From assembly GCA_905250025.1 (NCBI GenBank), contig CAJNOJ010000048.1, forward strand, positions 186,001 through 250,000: a stretch of 64,000 nucleotides of DNA, in the 5' to 3' direction. This document shows, in pieces, positions 27,910 through 39,418 of this stretch. The position numbers and the translations under genes are program-made. Below the pieces are notes generated by a model that was given only the letters and a program-made list of their open reading frames with translations, did not search any database and was not told the DNA's origin. The first letter of the stretch is position 1; the number at the start of each line of letters is the position of its first letter. Source of the stretch: Adineta ricciae (taxonomy: Eukaryota; Rotifera; Eurotatoria; Adinetida; Adinetidae).

Positions 27910-30660
27910 ACATCAATCTAGGCGTTTTTCAGTTTTGTTTGTCTGTTTTTCTTTCTATTTGTCGTTTATTGAGCAAGTTTGTTAAAGAAAAAATTTTCTT
28001 TTTTATTTTAAGTAATTATTTATTTTCTCTCATTCCTTCTTTCCTAACGTGTGTTCAAACTATTCGATGAATTTCATTTCGAATTTTGTCGAGTTTTTCA
28101 CTGATAGGATTTTAAACGATGAAGAAAATAACATCAAGAAAAGAATATCCAACCGAATAGAACGATACCATACCTATACATGATAATGTCGACTTAGGCA
28201 AATCTTCTTCTCAGCTAGAAATCAATTGCCATCGCTCTACTTTACTTCTTTCAGATACGGAAGCAATGGGCACGGCGAGCGTTGAAACAACAGTTAACTC
28301 GAAGTGCAAAAGGAATATTTCTCAAGTATGTAGCGCAAAACAACCAGTACGTTTCTAATTCTAATTTTATTGTTTATTCTCCTTGAGATAAACAATGTGG
28401 GCGAGGCATATTCTAATGATATATATTATTGCTGAGCTGGAAATTTGAGCGCGAGGAAAGACTGGAAGAGAATTTGTCTTGTTTAGTCTCGTTATTTGTA
28501 TAATTATCATTTCTTCGTAAATTAATATGCGCTGTTGACATTAGAAGGAATTGTATGATAAACGACGGATTTCTTCAATAGAAAAAAAAACTTATTTGAG
28601 AGAAATCGATAAGCAATTGAAGCAGAAACGTTTGACTGTTCTTTTTCGAAAAACAATTTCTTGTTTTCTTTTCCCGATTAAACTCGAAAGATTCTTTCTA
28701 ATCCAATAACATTAGATAATCATTTCTCTGCTTCATTGACTCGCCAATGTAACTATTCAGTTTCTGATTGCTCTAGTTCCTACTCGACATTAATAATAGA
28801 TCAACTTTCATAACACATGAGAGTCAATGAAAAAAAACTTTGTCTATTATTCATCCTTCTTAATGATCATATAACATATTCATTCCGAATGATCTAACCA
28901 TCAATAGACATGCACGATTATGGCAGAGATAGATCTGCTTTTTCTTCCCCCTTTTCTCTTCTCTTTGCACAGAGAAAATTGATTGCATATATTGACAAAT
29001 TGATCAATATCTACATAATGGTCGAGTCAAGCGAACTGAAAATGAGACATTTGTCTTTATATTCTTATGATAATTCCACATCCTAGCGATTATTTCGAAT
29101 ATGAATGGAATGAATATTGAGACGAGAAGATGAAACCAAATCGAACGAGCAGACTGTTCCTTTTATCGAGTAGACAAATGGAATATAATTATTTATTGGA
29201 ATGTATGTATGCACTTGATGAAAATCCTTGAGTGACGAATATGAAAACGGATTTTCTTTGTTTACCGTCACTTCTTTTTCTTCTAATCAAACATACTTGC
29301 TTAGTACTTATAGACATAACATTGCTGTTGATGTTCTCTTGATAATATCGAGTGAAGATACTTTGTCCTTGAATCAGCTTTTCTTCGTCGCATTTTTTTT
29401 TATCTTCTAATCAAATTTTCTTCTTTTGCAATCGTTCATGTACTTTTTATCTTTACACGCATGAGAAAAAGAAAGATTCAAGCAATATTAAGCGGACGAA
29501 TTCCGGCAGTTTTACCATCAATTTAACTTGAGCTAGACTGTATTTATCCATGACAAAGATTAGTTACATAGCAGACAAAGCGTAAAATAGAGACGAGGAA
29601 ATATACAATTAGTTCACGCACTTTAACCTCGTGAAGTTTCAAAGATGACGTTGATGGGTGCCGAACGGACATGTATGTATGTGAATAGTGCCTTCCCACT
29701 TGAAACTTTTGACTGTCATCTTGTTGAACGAGACAAAAAGAACGTGTCGTTACTAGCCGATAGTGTATCAGTGAACGTCCACTTGAATGCTGAATTATTC
29801 ATTCAATTTGATATGTATTTGACTGATGTTGCTTAGGCTTCGCGTATTGATTTAGTCCAGGAACAGTCTGTTCCACGTATACAGAATTCTCCTAAGACGA
29901 TACTTTCTCTTGAGTATAAGCGTATGCGGTGATGTTTTATAATGACAAGACGAGAACTACTCGAACGTGGCCAGTGACATGTCATCAGTGACGTTCAACA
30001 GACTAAAAGAGTCTATTCAGTATTCTGAATCAGAAAAATGAATAATAATCATCAGCGTCATTGTCGCTCAGGGGTACGAAGAAAGTCTCTGCGATAGAAA
30101 GAATACAAAAGCAGTAGACGAAAAAAAAGAAATGATGATTTTCATGAGATACTATCCAAAGTAGAGTGCTCGTTATGCAATCATTAAGTCTAATCATTTT
30201 TGACAAGCAGTCAGTTCGAATGAAATGTTCTTCGACAAAAGAAAATACTCGGAATTAGTTGATTTGTTTAAGTCGATTCGAAATTTATGTGCTAGGCGTA
30301 CTAATTGTTTGTAAACATTGCATGTCAATGAACAATAGTAATGAACATCTTGTCGGTAAACTATCAAATTTCATCATGATCACATTCTTCAAGCTTAAAA
30401 CGAAGGAGATTCTAGCTTTGTCCCCTTGAGAGTATTTTACTTCTTTGTTTTCGTTATTTACATAGTAAATGTAAACTAGAGAAGGAAGACTAAGCAAGAT
30501 TGTGCATCGTTAGATTAAATTATTCATTAGAAAAAAGAAAAGAAACGAAGAATAGTTGGGAGTTGGTCTTCATTGTCGTTGTTACATAGATGAATTCATC
30601 TATTGTTACATCATACATTGCATCAATGCATGAGAAATAAATACATAGTGTCTGATATAA

Positions 30661-30687
30661 AGAGAAAGAAAGAAAGAAAGAAAGAAA
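30661..30687. repeat. (GAAA)n microsatellite
   Basis: About six AAAG/GAAA units. Confidence 0.8.
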
Positions 30688-30860
30688 TTCAATCGTATTT
30701 TGTCTGATGCTCCTCCTTCTGCAAAAAATTGAGCTATTGTATTTAGTAGTTCTTATCATTCGTATCATGTAATAATCAGTAAGCAGTGAAAGAAAGGGGA
30801 GGAGATGGAGTTGTGTGAACATGAACAAACGAATGTATATATTATGTCGATGTGTGGAAA

Positions 30861-30868
30861 TATAAAAG
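30861..30868 (+). promoter_or_regulatory. TATA box
   Basis: TATAAAAG lies 55 bp before the ATG of the small cysteine-rich frame at 30923. This spacing allows a transcription start about 30 nt downstream of the box and a short 5' UTR. Confidence 0.45.
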
Positions 30869-30922
30869 CTCGTATCAAAATATTGACGATGAGATGACAA
30901 CATCAGACGATTAACGAATATT

Positions 30923-31153
30923 ATGCCTTCGAGTAGCAATAAGTTGTTAGATTGGGCCTGTTATATATCTTTCTATCTTCGATTAATCGTTCTTCTCTCG
31001 TTGTTATGCTTCTGCAGTATGTCAATGGCCATGACTGCACTGAGAAATAATTGCGAGTTTTGTTCAGGGTTATCACTACTTTGTCTGTTAATGTTTTGTG
31101 AACATCTAGCGCGGTATGGATGCCAATCTGGCGCCTACATCCGGTGCGAGTGA
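30923..31153 (+). CDS. candidate small cysteine-rich secreted peptide
   Basis: A 76-residue frame. It begins MPSSSNKLLDWACYISFYLR and has a strongly hydrophobic signal-like stretch (LIVLLSLLCFCSMSMA). The possible mature part of about 40 residues has six Cys (spacing C2C6C4C7C7C) and ends GCQSGAYIRCE. No family was recognised and no dibasic processing site was seen. Support comes from the signal-like start, cysteine density and a TATA box at the right distance. Against it, the mature part is itself hydrophobic and the region is otherwise gene-poor. Treat as tentative. Confidence 0.33.
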   Translation: MPSSSNKLLDWACYISFYLRLIVLLSLLCFCSMSMAMTALRNNCEFCSGLSLLCLLMFCEHLARYGCQSGAYIRCE

Positions 31154-32525
31154 TCATCACTTTGTATATGTTTGATCAAATGAATAACGATTGTCAATGG
31201 GTAGTGAAAAGAAATTACTAAACAGTAGAAACAATATACAGCTATCAATGTAAATGTATAAAAAAGAGACTCTCTCTCTCTTCTTTTCTTTTGTTAGCAG
31301 GTGTCTTCCTAAATTTTCTCGTTCGATAGAACTGCAGAAATTATTTCCAATGATGACTAAGGGGATTTGCAATCAACTAATTTTAAAGCCATCTGTCTGT
31401 CTTATATATGCATATGTATACATATAGACATATATACTATTCATGCGGACATTCATTTATATTCTCCCTCTATTTAGATCAATGTCGTATTGAACATTCA
31501 GAACGCGATCTCTCCATGGAATCTCCTCTTTTGTTCGAATAATGAACAAATAGACAGACACATTTACCCCGTACTAGATGATTAGAAGGACAAAAGAAAC
31601 GGAGGAAAATTAAAAGAGAATGACGATGTCCGATATTGTACTAATGTTTTTTTCTTCTCTTTACTTCTTGTTTTCACTATCATCGATTGAGTTGGCAACG
31701 ATAGCCTTGAAAATTTTCTTTCCGTTCACGGTCGTGCGCTCCGCACGTATTCGAATAGTGCTGCAAAGAAAAAGAAGAAGCAGAAGGAGATTTTCCAGAA
31801 CTATTGAACTGGAATGACATCAGAAAGAAGACGGTATAGACGAGAAGAATTCGTCGCTCTGCATTTAATTCAAGTTAATTTCTTAAATATAAGCAGGTGT
31901 TGATTTTCTCCGCACTTCCAGGAGATTGCCTAGTGAAATATTGTCGTTATTATTTTTTGCTTTTTTTTATTCGCCGTTTTTTGCCTGGGATAGTCTTCTT
32001 TCTTACAGGCACTTGACCGAGGACGTGCGGGCGCACGCGTTCATTGCATAAGGAGAGGAGAAAGAGAGAGAGAGAGAGGAAGAGAGGGCGAAGGGAGAAG
32101 GAGGAGAGAAGAAAAGGATATGAGCGTAGTCGGTCTTTCTTCTTCTCTTTCCTTCGTTTCTCGTCATCAACATCATTTGCCCATTCAACTACATTCGCGG
32201 AAGTCGGAAGGGAGAGAAGCTTAATACGATTCGAAATTATCGTCGTTTCTAACTAACAATCGCGACTGGAATATGCGAAAAAATTAATGTGAAATTGTTA
32301 AATTAGAAAAAACAATTAACAAATCTACGCTGGTATGTGTTTTAATTAAACTAGTCGCTGAGATCAGAGTCATCGCTTTCGGACTCATCATGCTGGGAAC
32401 CCATATAGATTTCTATTAATGAGAGAGGAGAACGAAACTATGTAAATATTGATTTCTGTACACGTAATGATTTAATTAAGAACAAAACCTTGACCATATT
32501 TCTATTTAGTATCAATATTTAAATA
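31154..32525. other. gene-poor region upstream of the Ig-domain gene
   Basis: No supported gene. A purine-rich (GA)n tract lies at 32049-32117. The acceptor-like ATTTCTATTTAG ends at 32509, 16 nt before the next ATG. Confidence 0.5.
32049..32117. repeat. (GA)n-rich purine tract
   Basis: About 70 nt almost purely A/G, with an uninterrupted AGAGAGAG core. Confidence 0.75.
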
Positions 32526-33773
32526 ATGTATATTATAACTTCGATTATCACAGTCGCCATCGTCATTCCAATTGTTCAACTAGCTCGACCATCGATAAAC
32601 TTAACATTTACTCCCGATGAGAAGTATATGTCACGTTATGCAAAAGTCGAAATACAATGCGGACAAATTCAACCAAATGCTCAGAGCGAACCTCTTCAAC
32701 TATGGTACGTCGATTATAAAACTGGCAAACGTACACCCGTATCGCGGACATTATTAACCGCACCAACGGATGACGCACCGGATGTGTTTAGGAATCATCA
32801 AAACCATCGATATGAATTCGTACGAAAGAATCACATACGTATTCGAAGTTTACAGATGGAAGATTCAGCGAGATATGAATGTAATTGTCCTGATTGTGAA
32901 GAATCGATACCAAAACAAACAAAAGATTTGTATGTGATGCAATTAGCAACACCAGTATGGGTAATTGATTTGGGTGGACCATTACATGAAAATACTAAGA
33001 CAACAATAAAATGTCAAGTAGATGATTTTTACCCATATGTCCGACATCGAATTCTGCGCGATCAAACAGAAATTACTAAAGATGGTAAAAGTGATTTATC
33101 GGACAGTAATTCATTTCCACAGAAGTTCGTCTGGCAAATGACCATCACACCAAAAGCTGATTGGCATAATTCAACATTAACTTGTTCAGTTAGACAAGGT
33201 GAGTTCAAACTTAGTTCATTTCCTGTGTTAATACACTACATCATCTTTCTGCCTTGAATAGGTAACACCGAACGAGTAGCAACTGAAACGCTTAACGTTT
33301 TATTCACCCCAAATTTTCTTGATTGTTCCGAACGTCAATTTGTCGATCCTCGTAAAGATCAATCAAGTATCGAATGTTCGTACAATGGAAATCCTGCGCC
33401 ACAATTAACCTGGCTTCGTCAGTCCGATCAAAGACTAGTAACATCGGACGCTGGCATAACGATCGAAACGAAAGACGAATCCAAAGGCAAATATCGAAGC
33501 ATCGTTACGTTTGACCGAAATAAATTAACATCACTTCCATTACCGCCGATGAAAAATGGCTCGGTAGAAAACTATTACCAATATTTACTTAACAATGGTT
33601 TTCTAGTAAAACTAACTGTTAATGGCAATGAAAAGGGCACGCGAGCTATCAAAATTGTCAAAGATGCCCGTCAAGTTCAATCGAAAGTATCTAGCAGTTC
33701 AACAACGACAATTTCATTAGCAACTATGATCTTATTAGCATTTTCATTACTATTCGCTACTCTTCATCGTTGA
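32526..33773 (+). CDS. three-Ig-domain surface protein, probably GPI-anchored
   Basis: About 395 residues in two exons (one 60-nt intron near 33200-33261). A hydrophobic N-terminus (MYIITSIITVAIVIPIVQLA) acts as signal peptide. Ig domain 1 has Cys in VEIQCGQI and the DSARYECNC motif. Ig domain 2 has TTIKCQVDDFYPY and STLTCSVRQG. Ig domain 3 has SSIECSYNGNPAPQLTWLR, but its second Cys is not obvious. The C-terminus is a Ser/Thr spacer (SSSSTTTISLA) followed by a short hydrophobic tail ending LFATLHR, which is the form of a GPI-attachment signal rather than a TM with a cytoplasmic tail. It is likely an adhesion or recognition protein; no orthologue was recognised. Confidence 0.72.
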
Positions 33774-34023
33774 AATTTGTTTGTTTCTCTAGTCTAACGT
33801 GTATTTTTTTACTAAGATTCGTTCTGCTCAGGTACGATGACGAATGAAAAAGGATATAATTCCTTGGATATATTTACCTCTCATCGCGAACAGTGTCCAT
33901 CGTACATAAGCATACAACAAAACACAAACACACTCCATAAATTCTTTTCTTTTCTCGCTGCTTCGTTTCTCTTCTTATTGTTGTCTTGTATTTGTCGATG
34001 TCTAGTTTTGCTTGGTTATGTTT

Positions 34024-34052
34024 TCTTCTTCTTCTTCTTCTTCTTCTTCTTT
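34024..34052. repeat. (TTC)n microsatellite
   Basis: About nine TTC units followed by a T run. Confidence 0.8.
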
Positions 34053-34507
34053 TTTTTTTATTTTGTACAACTTGCTTCTTCATTCTTATTAACACAACTT
34101 TCATCCTTCGTTTTCTTCTTCTTCGTTTTGGTTGAGACAATCATTTAACCAGATGCCGGCGGAAGTGAACTAGACTGTCTTTTTTCCTTTTTCTTGTATT
34201 TCACAGTCGATTGAATGCATGCGGAATTACTTTCGGAGGGGAAAATTTCAATTGAACGTTCCTTCGTCTTTCTCATTCGTACATATGCATATACACACCC
34301 TGTCTCTTTTACTTGCCTTTGATGATGATGTTGAGAAAGAAAAATAAGGTCACATCCGGATGGCTTCAATGAGGACTAACACATCATAATTGATTTTCTT
34401 CTTCCACTTCTCGAACAAATCACCACCCCATGATGAACAAATTCGATCATTCAGAAATGTCACTACATGTGGAGAACGAGAGCTGTTCATCTATTGACAT
34501 CTGTCAC

Positions 34508-34518
34508 CATATTTTCAG
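34508..34518 (+). promoter_or_regulatory. 3' splice acceptor abutting the DHTKD1 start codon
   Basis: CATATTTTCAG is followed immediately by ATG, giving a zero-length leader after splicing. The 5' UTR must therefore come from another exon or from a trans-spliced leader. Confidence 0.6.
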
Positions 34519-37500
34519 ATGCATCTGCGTATTGTTCAACAACGATTAGCATTTATTCAAACTAATCTTATCCGGACATATAAACATCAAACTAAAGTCT
34601 TCGGATATAATACTCAATTAAAAACACTTGGAAATGTCAATGAAGTGGAGAAAACACTTTGTAAATACATTCGATTCGATGATAATAATGTTCATAATGA
34701 CCAACTTTTTTTTTCTCGTCAATATGTAGGTGATTATAATCAAGCACGTCAAGCTAATCCTCATGTGGCATTACTTATTGACGCTTATCGTAAGCATGGT
34801 CATCGTCTAGCTAAGATCGATCCATTGGGAATCAATGTTAACACGTGAGAAAACGACTCAATTGATTTATGAATCAATAAGAGAAAAAAAATGAGAGGGG
34901 AAAAGACAGAATGAAAAGATCAACTTCTTCTCTCTCTTTAGATCAATTCCGGAATTGGATGAGAAATTATTTACAGCAGATTTCCATCTTGAAAATGAAC
35001 AAGATGCTCGATCGTTATTTGGCTTAGCCAATGGCCAATCAATTCCGAAGAATAAAACTGATTGGATTCGACAACTCAATGATACCTATTGTCAATCAAT
35101 AAGCTTAGAATGTGAATACATTGAAGTGGGTTGAAAACGAAACAAATAGAGATTAGATTAATGATTCTCTCTACACATATAAATCTTTAGAGTGACATTG
35201 AACGTCTTTGGATTGCTCGTCGATTTGAACAATTACGTTGTTCATCATCAATCTCCTCTGATCTTCAACAACGGATTAGTGAACAGATGCGTAAATGTGA
35301 AGTAAAATTCCATCTGTTTTCTTTTTTGAAGTTTTGCTTGAGTTCGACCATTGATTATTGATATGTCGAAGGCGACATCCATATCTCTCCTGTTATCTCT
35401 AATCATCATTCTAATTTCCCTCGAGAAGATCCTTTGATTAACACACAAAGATAACATGATTGTTCAGACAAGAAATTTCATGTTCGCAGGCATTTGATCA
35501 ATTTTTACAAGCCAAATTTCCGACGTTGAAACGTTACAGTGGCGAAGGAGCTGAGGGCATGATGGCTTTTTTCGACTTAGTATTTCAACAGTCTACTCAA
35601 CGTAGGTTTCTCATCTTTTGGCCAAAGGCTTCGATGTCTCTAATGAATATTTATTATCTAGTGAATATCGAAAATGTCATTGTTTGCATGCCTCATCGAG
35701 GTCGAAATAATCTTCTTGTATGCTTACTCAATTATCCAGCTGAGACAATGTTTCGAAAAATAAAAGGCAAACGTGAATTTCCCAAAGATGCGAAATCGAC
35801 CGGCGACGTTCTCTCGCATCTTTGTGAGTTTTTTTTTGTCTAAAATATCATATCCGTTCTTTAATCTTCTTATCCATTCAGATACATCGACGGATTTGAC
35901 TTATGATGGCAAAACACTTCATGTTTCACTTATTCCTAATCCATCGCATTTAGAAGTACTCGAAAGTCTTTTCTTCCGATCTTTTTATCGTTTCTGTTTA
36001 TTAAAAACAACAAGGCCAATAATCCTGTTGCTGTTGGAAAAACTCGGGCATGTCAATTATCATTGAAAGATGGTCATTATGCTGACTCAGACAATGCTGG
36101 ACGACATGGGGATAAAGCTTTGTGTATTCAAGTTCATGGCGACGCATCATTTGCTGGACAGGTACAAACTAAGAACAAAAAATATCAATAAGTTAGTTGT
36201 AAAGACGTTGAGTTGACACTTATGGAATCAGTGTGAAGTAATCTGATGTATATCGACTGATTCTCCGTGGGTGAGAGTTCTGTTGCTTTAATTTTCTTTG
36301 TTCGTGTTTGTATAGAATAAATATGTAATCTTTCTCTAGGGCATTATTCCTGAAACATTTCAATTGAGTCATCTCCCACATTATTCGATAGGAGGAAGCA
36401 TTCATCTTGTTACGAATAATCAAATCGGTTATACAACACCTCAACATTTAGCACGGTAAATAGAAATAAAGTGATTTATGTTCAATACTCTTAGGATTAA
36501 TTGTTTTTTCAACTAAAGTTCATCACGCTATTGTACGGATTTCGCTAAAGTCGTCAATTGTCCAGTGATTCACGTTAATGGTCAATGTCCACAAGTAAAT
36601 TTCAGTTTATTGACATTAAGGATTGATTTATCGTTTTTAAATATTAGGAAATTGCGCAAGCTGTTCAATTATCATGTGAATATCGTGATCTTTTTCGTAA
36701 GGACATTGTTGTCGACTTGGTTTGTTTTCGCAAACACGGTCACAATGAACTGGATGATCCAACATTTACTCAACCTTCAATGTATAAAAAAGTGCAAGAA
36801 TTTTATCAACAGGAGCAACATGCCGATAAGGAATTAGATGACAAAATTCAGGCGTTTCGAAAACATTTAGAAGAGCAATTTGCCAATGCGGATGCGTATC
36901 AGCCAAAAGTAAGGTGTTCATGCTGATATTAATCTCTTTTTTTTTTAATAGTTTTTTATGTGCAATTTTAGGCACCGCATCTCGAACGGCAATGGTCTGG
37001 TATCATTCAAGCAAGATTGACTCGATCTCAATGGAATACCGGACTTGATCAGAATTTGTTGAAATACATTGGTGCTAAATCTGTCGCTGTACCTGAAGAC
37101 TTTGTAGGATTCTGTTTTTTTGATGATTTTCTTTTCGTCAGTGTTTGAATATTTCGTAGCACGTGCACTCAACAATTGCTCGATCACACGTACAAAAACG
37201 ACAACAGCGTATCGAAGCTGGTACGGGCTTAGATTGGTCAACAGCTGAAGCACTCGCATTCGGATCCTTACTTCTCCAAGGTTAAATAGTAAAGAACAAT
37301 TTTCATCAGAAAATCGACTTTCTATAGGTTATAATATTCGTATAAGTGGTCAAGATGTTGGTCGAGGAACTTTCAGTCAACGGCACGGCATGCTTGTAAA
37401 TCAAAAAGACGATGATGTTTATATTCCATTGAATGCAATGGATTCTAAGCAAGGCTTTCTTGAAGTAAAGTTCGAAATAGTTCTAGAGAAAAAAAACCGT

Positions 37501-38815
37501 TGAAATTGAATATCTATTTCAAGATTTGTAACAGTATTCTTTCTGAAGAAGCAGTACTTGGTTTTGACTACGGTTTTAGTATTCATGATCCAAAGAATCT
37601 CGTTATATGGGAAGCTCAATTCGGTGATTTTTTTAACGGTGCACAAATTATTATTGATACTTATATCAGCGGTGGTGAACGTGAGTATTTCGACAGGAGA
37701 ATAACGGAGAACAAAATATTTGTTTGTAGTAAAATTTCTGACACAATCCGGTATTGTCATGTTATTGCCACACGGCATGGATGGTGCTGGACCGGAACAT
37801 AGTAGTTGTCATATCGAACGATTTTTACAGGTCAATAATGAGCACGTACATTTGACGAAATAGAAAAAGAATGTTTTCAGATGACAGACAGTAAAGAAGA
37901 TGGCATTGATGGTGACGATGTCAATATGCAAATTGTCAATCCGACTACACCTGCTCAATATTTTCATCTGTTACGACGTCAGGTAAATTCTATTGTCCAT
38001 TATCATTCAAAAGTGATAGCTATTCTCGACTTTGCAAATGATACTCTAACTTCTAGAAAAATAAATAGTATCGATCAATAGAATAAGTATTAGAAAATTA
38101 GTTCTGCTAAAAGGAAATTGATTTGATTGAAGTTCAATGCAAATGAAAAATGTAATTATTTCATTTCTATTTAGATGATACGAAACTTTCGTAAACCATT
38201 GATTGTCGCCGGACCAAAAATTCTACTTCGTCATCCTGACTGCGTTTCTTCGTTGGCAGAAATGAGCGACAGTACGCATTTCTTACCTGTTCTAACCGAT
38301 AATATCTCTAAAGTATGCTCAACAATTGTCATTCTGATTACTGAAAAACTGTTTCAATATTCAGACAAAAATCAATCCGGAAAAGGTTCGTCGTGTTCTA
38401 TTTACTAGCGGAAAGCATTATTACACATTGAATGATGAACGCGAAAAACGAAAACGAGATGATGTGGCCATTGTCCGTCTCGAAGAGCTGTGTCCATTCC
38501 CTGCCGACGAATTGCGACAAGAAACGAAGAAGTACAAAAACGCCAAGGAATTCATCTGGTGTCAAGAAGAGCATCGCAATCAAGGTGCTTGGGTTTTCGT
38601 TAAATCAAGATTTGAAAACATCGTGGGAATTCATGTAAGTTAGAAACGGTTCAGTTTTTCGTATGCGTTAATTTACCGTGTAACGCTCAGTGATGCCTTT
38701 TTGTTCCCTCTAGCTCAAATATGCTGGCCGCGATGTCCTCGGTACACCCGCTGTCGCTATTGGCGAAGTTCATCAACAAGAGTGTGGTCAAATTTTAAAA
38801 CTTGCATTCGACTAA
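34519..38815 (+). CDS. DHTKD1: 2-oxoadipate dehydrogenase E1 component (DHTKD1)
   Basis: A mitochondrial thiamine-diphosphate enzyme of about 900 residues in about 17 exons. It decarboxylates 2-oxoadipate in lysine and tryptophan breakdown. The N-terminus ([20 protein letters not shown]) is basic and Ser/Thr-containing like a mitochondrial presequence. Signatures in order: [85 protein letters not shown] (the TPP GDx..N motif spans these two), [62 protein letters not shown] and [10 protein letters not shown]. The gaps and C-terminus fit DHTKD1 better than the larger OGDH, since the extra OGDH N-terminal calcium-binding and lipoyl-interaction segments are absent. The ATG directly follows an AG acceptor. 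Confidence 0.94.
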
Positions 38816-39418
38816 GGACAATTGCATACATTTGATTGATTTCCGTGTGTATGTGTGTGTGTGTGTGCGCACGATTTTAGCAAATAAAGAAAGAGAACAT
38901 AGGAACAGTATTTGATTTCTAATAGATCATTGAACCTTGTTGGTATTGGTATAATCGAAAAAGTATTTCTAATTTGCTGTATTTAATTGCACTGATAGAA
39001 ATAATTGTCCGGAAACTTTTGTCATTATATACCGTAGTATATTATAGAAAGCCTTGGATCATAGCTTGAACAGTATTTCATCATATGGACAAGTAATTTC
39101 AAGGAGACGAAAGTCTAATGTTACACATGAATAATCGTTCACACACTATCATCTTTAGTCGGTCATACATATTTTGACATAACTTTCTTCTTTTTTTTTC
39201 AATTTACGAAAACGAAGAGAAAAAACGATGACGACCAAAAAGAAAAGAATAGTTACAAAGGAAAAAGAAGAAGACGGAAGGAAGAAAAGAGAGAATAGTC
39301 AATGGCAAACTAGTCAATCAAAAAAAAACCTGCCAGCGTTGATTACTACGTTATCATACCTAATTTATTCGGTTCAATTCGAGGGTAGGTGCAACATTAT
39401 CTACAAGACAAAGAAAAA
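38816..39418. other. intergenic region DHTKD1 / proline-rich gene
   Basis: It holds a (GT)n run (about 38845-38868) in the DHTKD1 3' flank. A Lys/Arg-rich open stretch at 39228-39422 may be 5' sequence of the next gene rather than a separate gene. Confidence 0.45.

Larger units (their letters stand above)
27910..30922. other. gene-poor region downstream of eIF4E
   Basis: No recognisable gene. One splice-bounded open segment (about 28254-28328, CTTTCAG acceptor and GTATGT donor) could be an orphan exon. A (GAAA)n repeat lies at 30661-30687. The open stretches near 29645 and 30520 have no domain, signal or context support. Confidence 0.45.
33774..34518. other. intergenic region, low complexity
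   Basis: It contains a (TTC)n tract at 34024-34052 and pyrimidine-rich DNA. No supported gene. It ends with ATATTTTCAG directly abutting the DHTKD1 ATG. Confidence 0.55.

Noticed and set aside
30520-30939. 139-residue minus-strand frame
   Set aside because: Runs through the (GAAA)n repeat and AT-rich DNA; no domain and no initiation context.
31620-31817. 65-residue frame with hydrophobic start and Arg-rich end
   Set aside because: No promoter, processing site or homology; ends in simple-sequence-like Arg/Lys codons.
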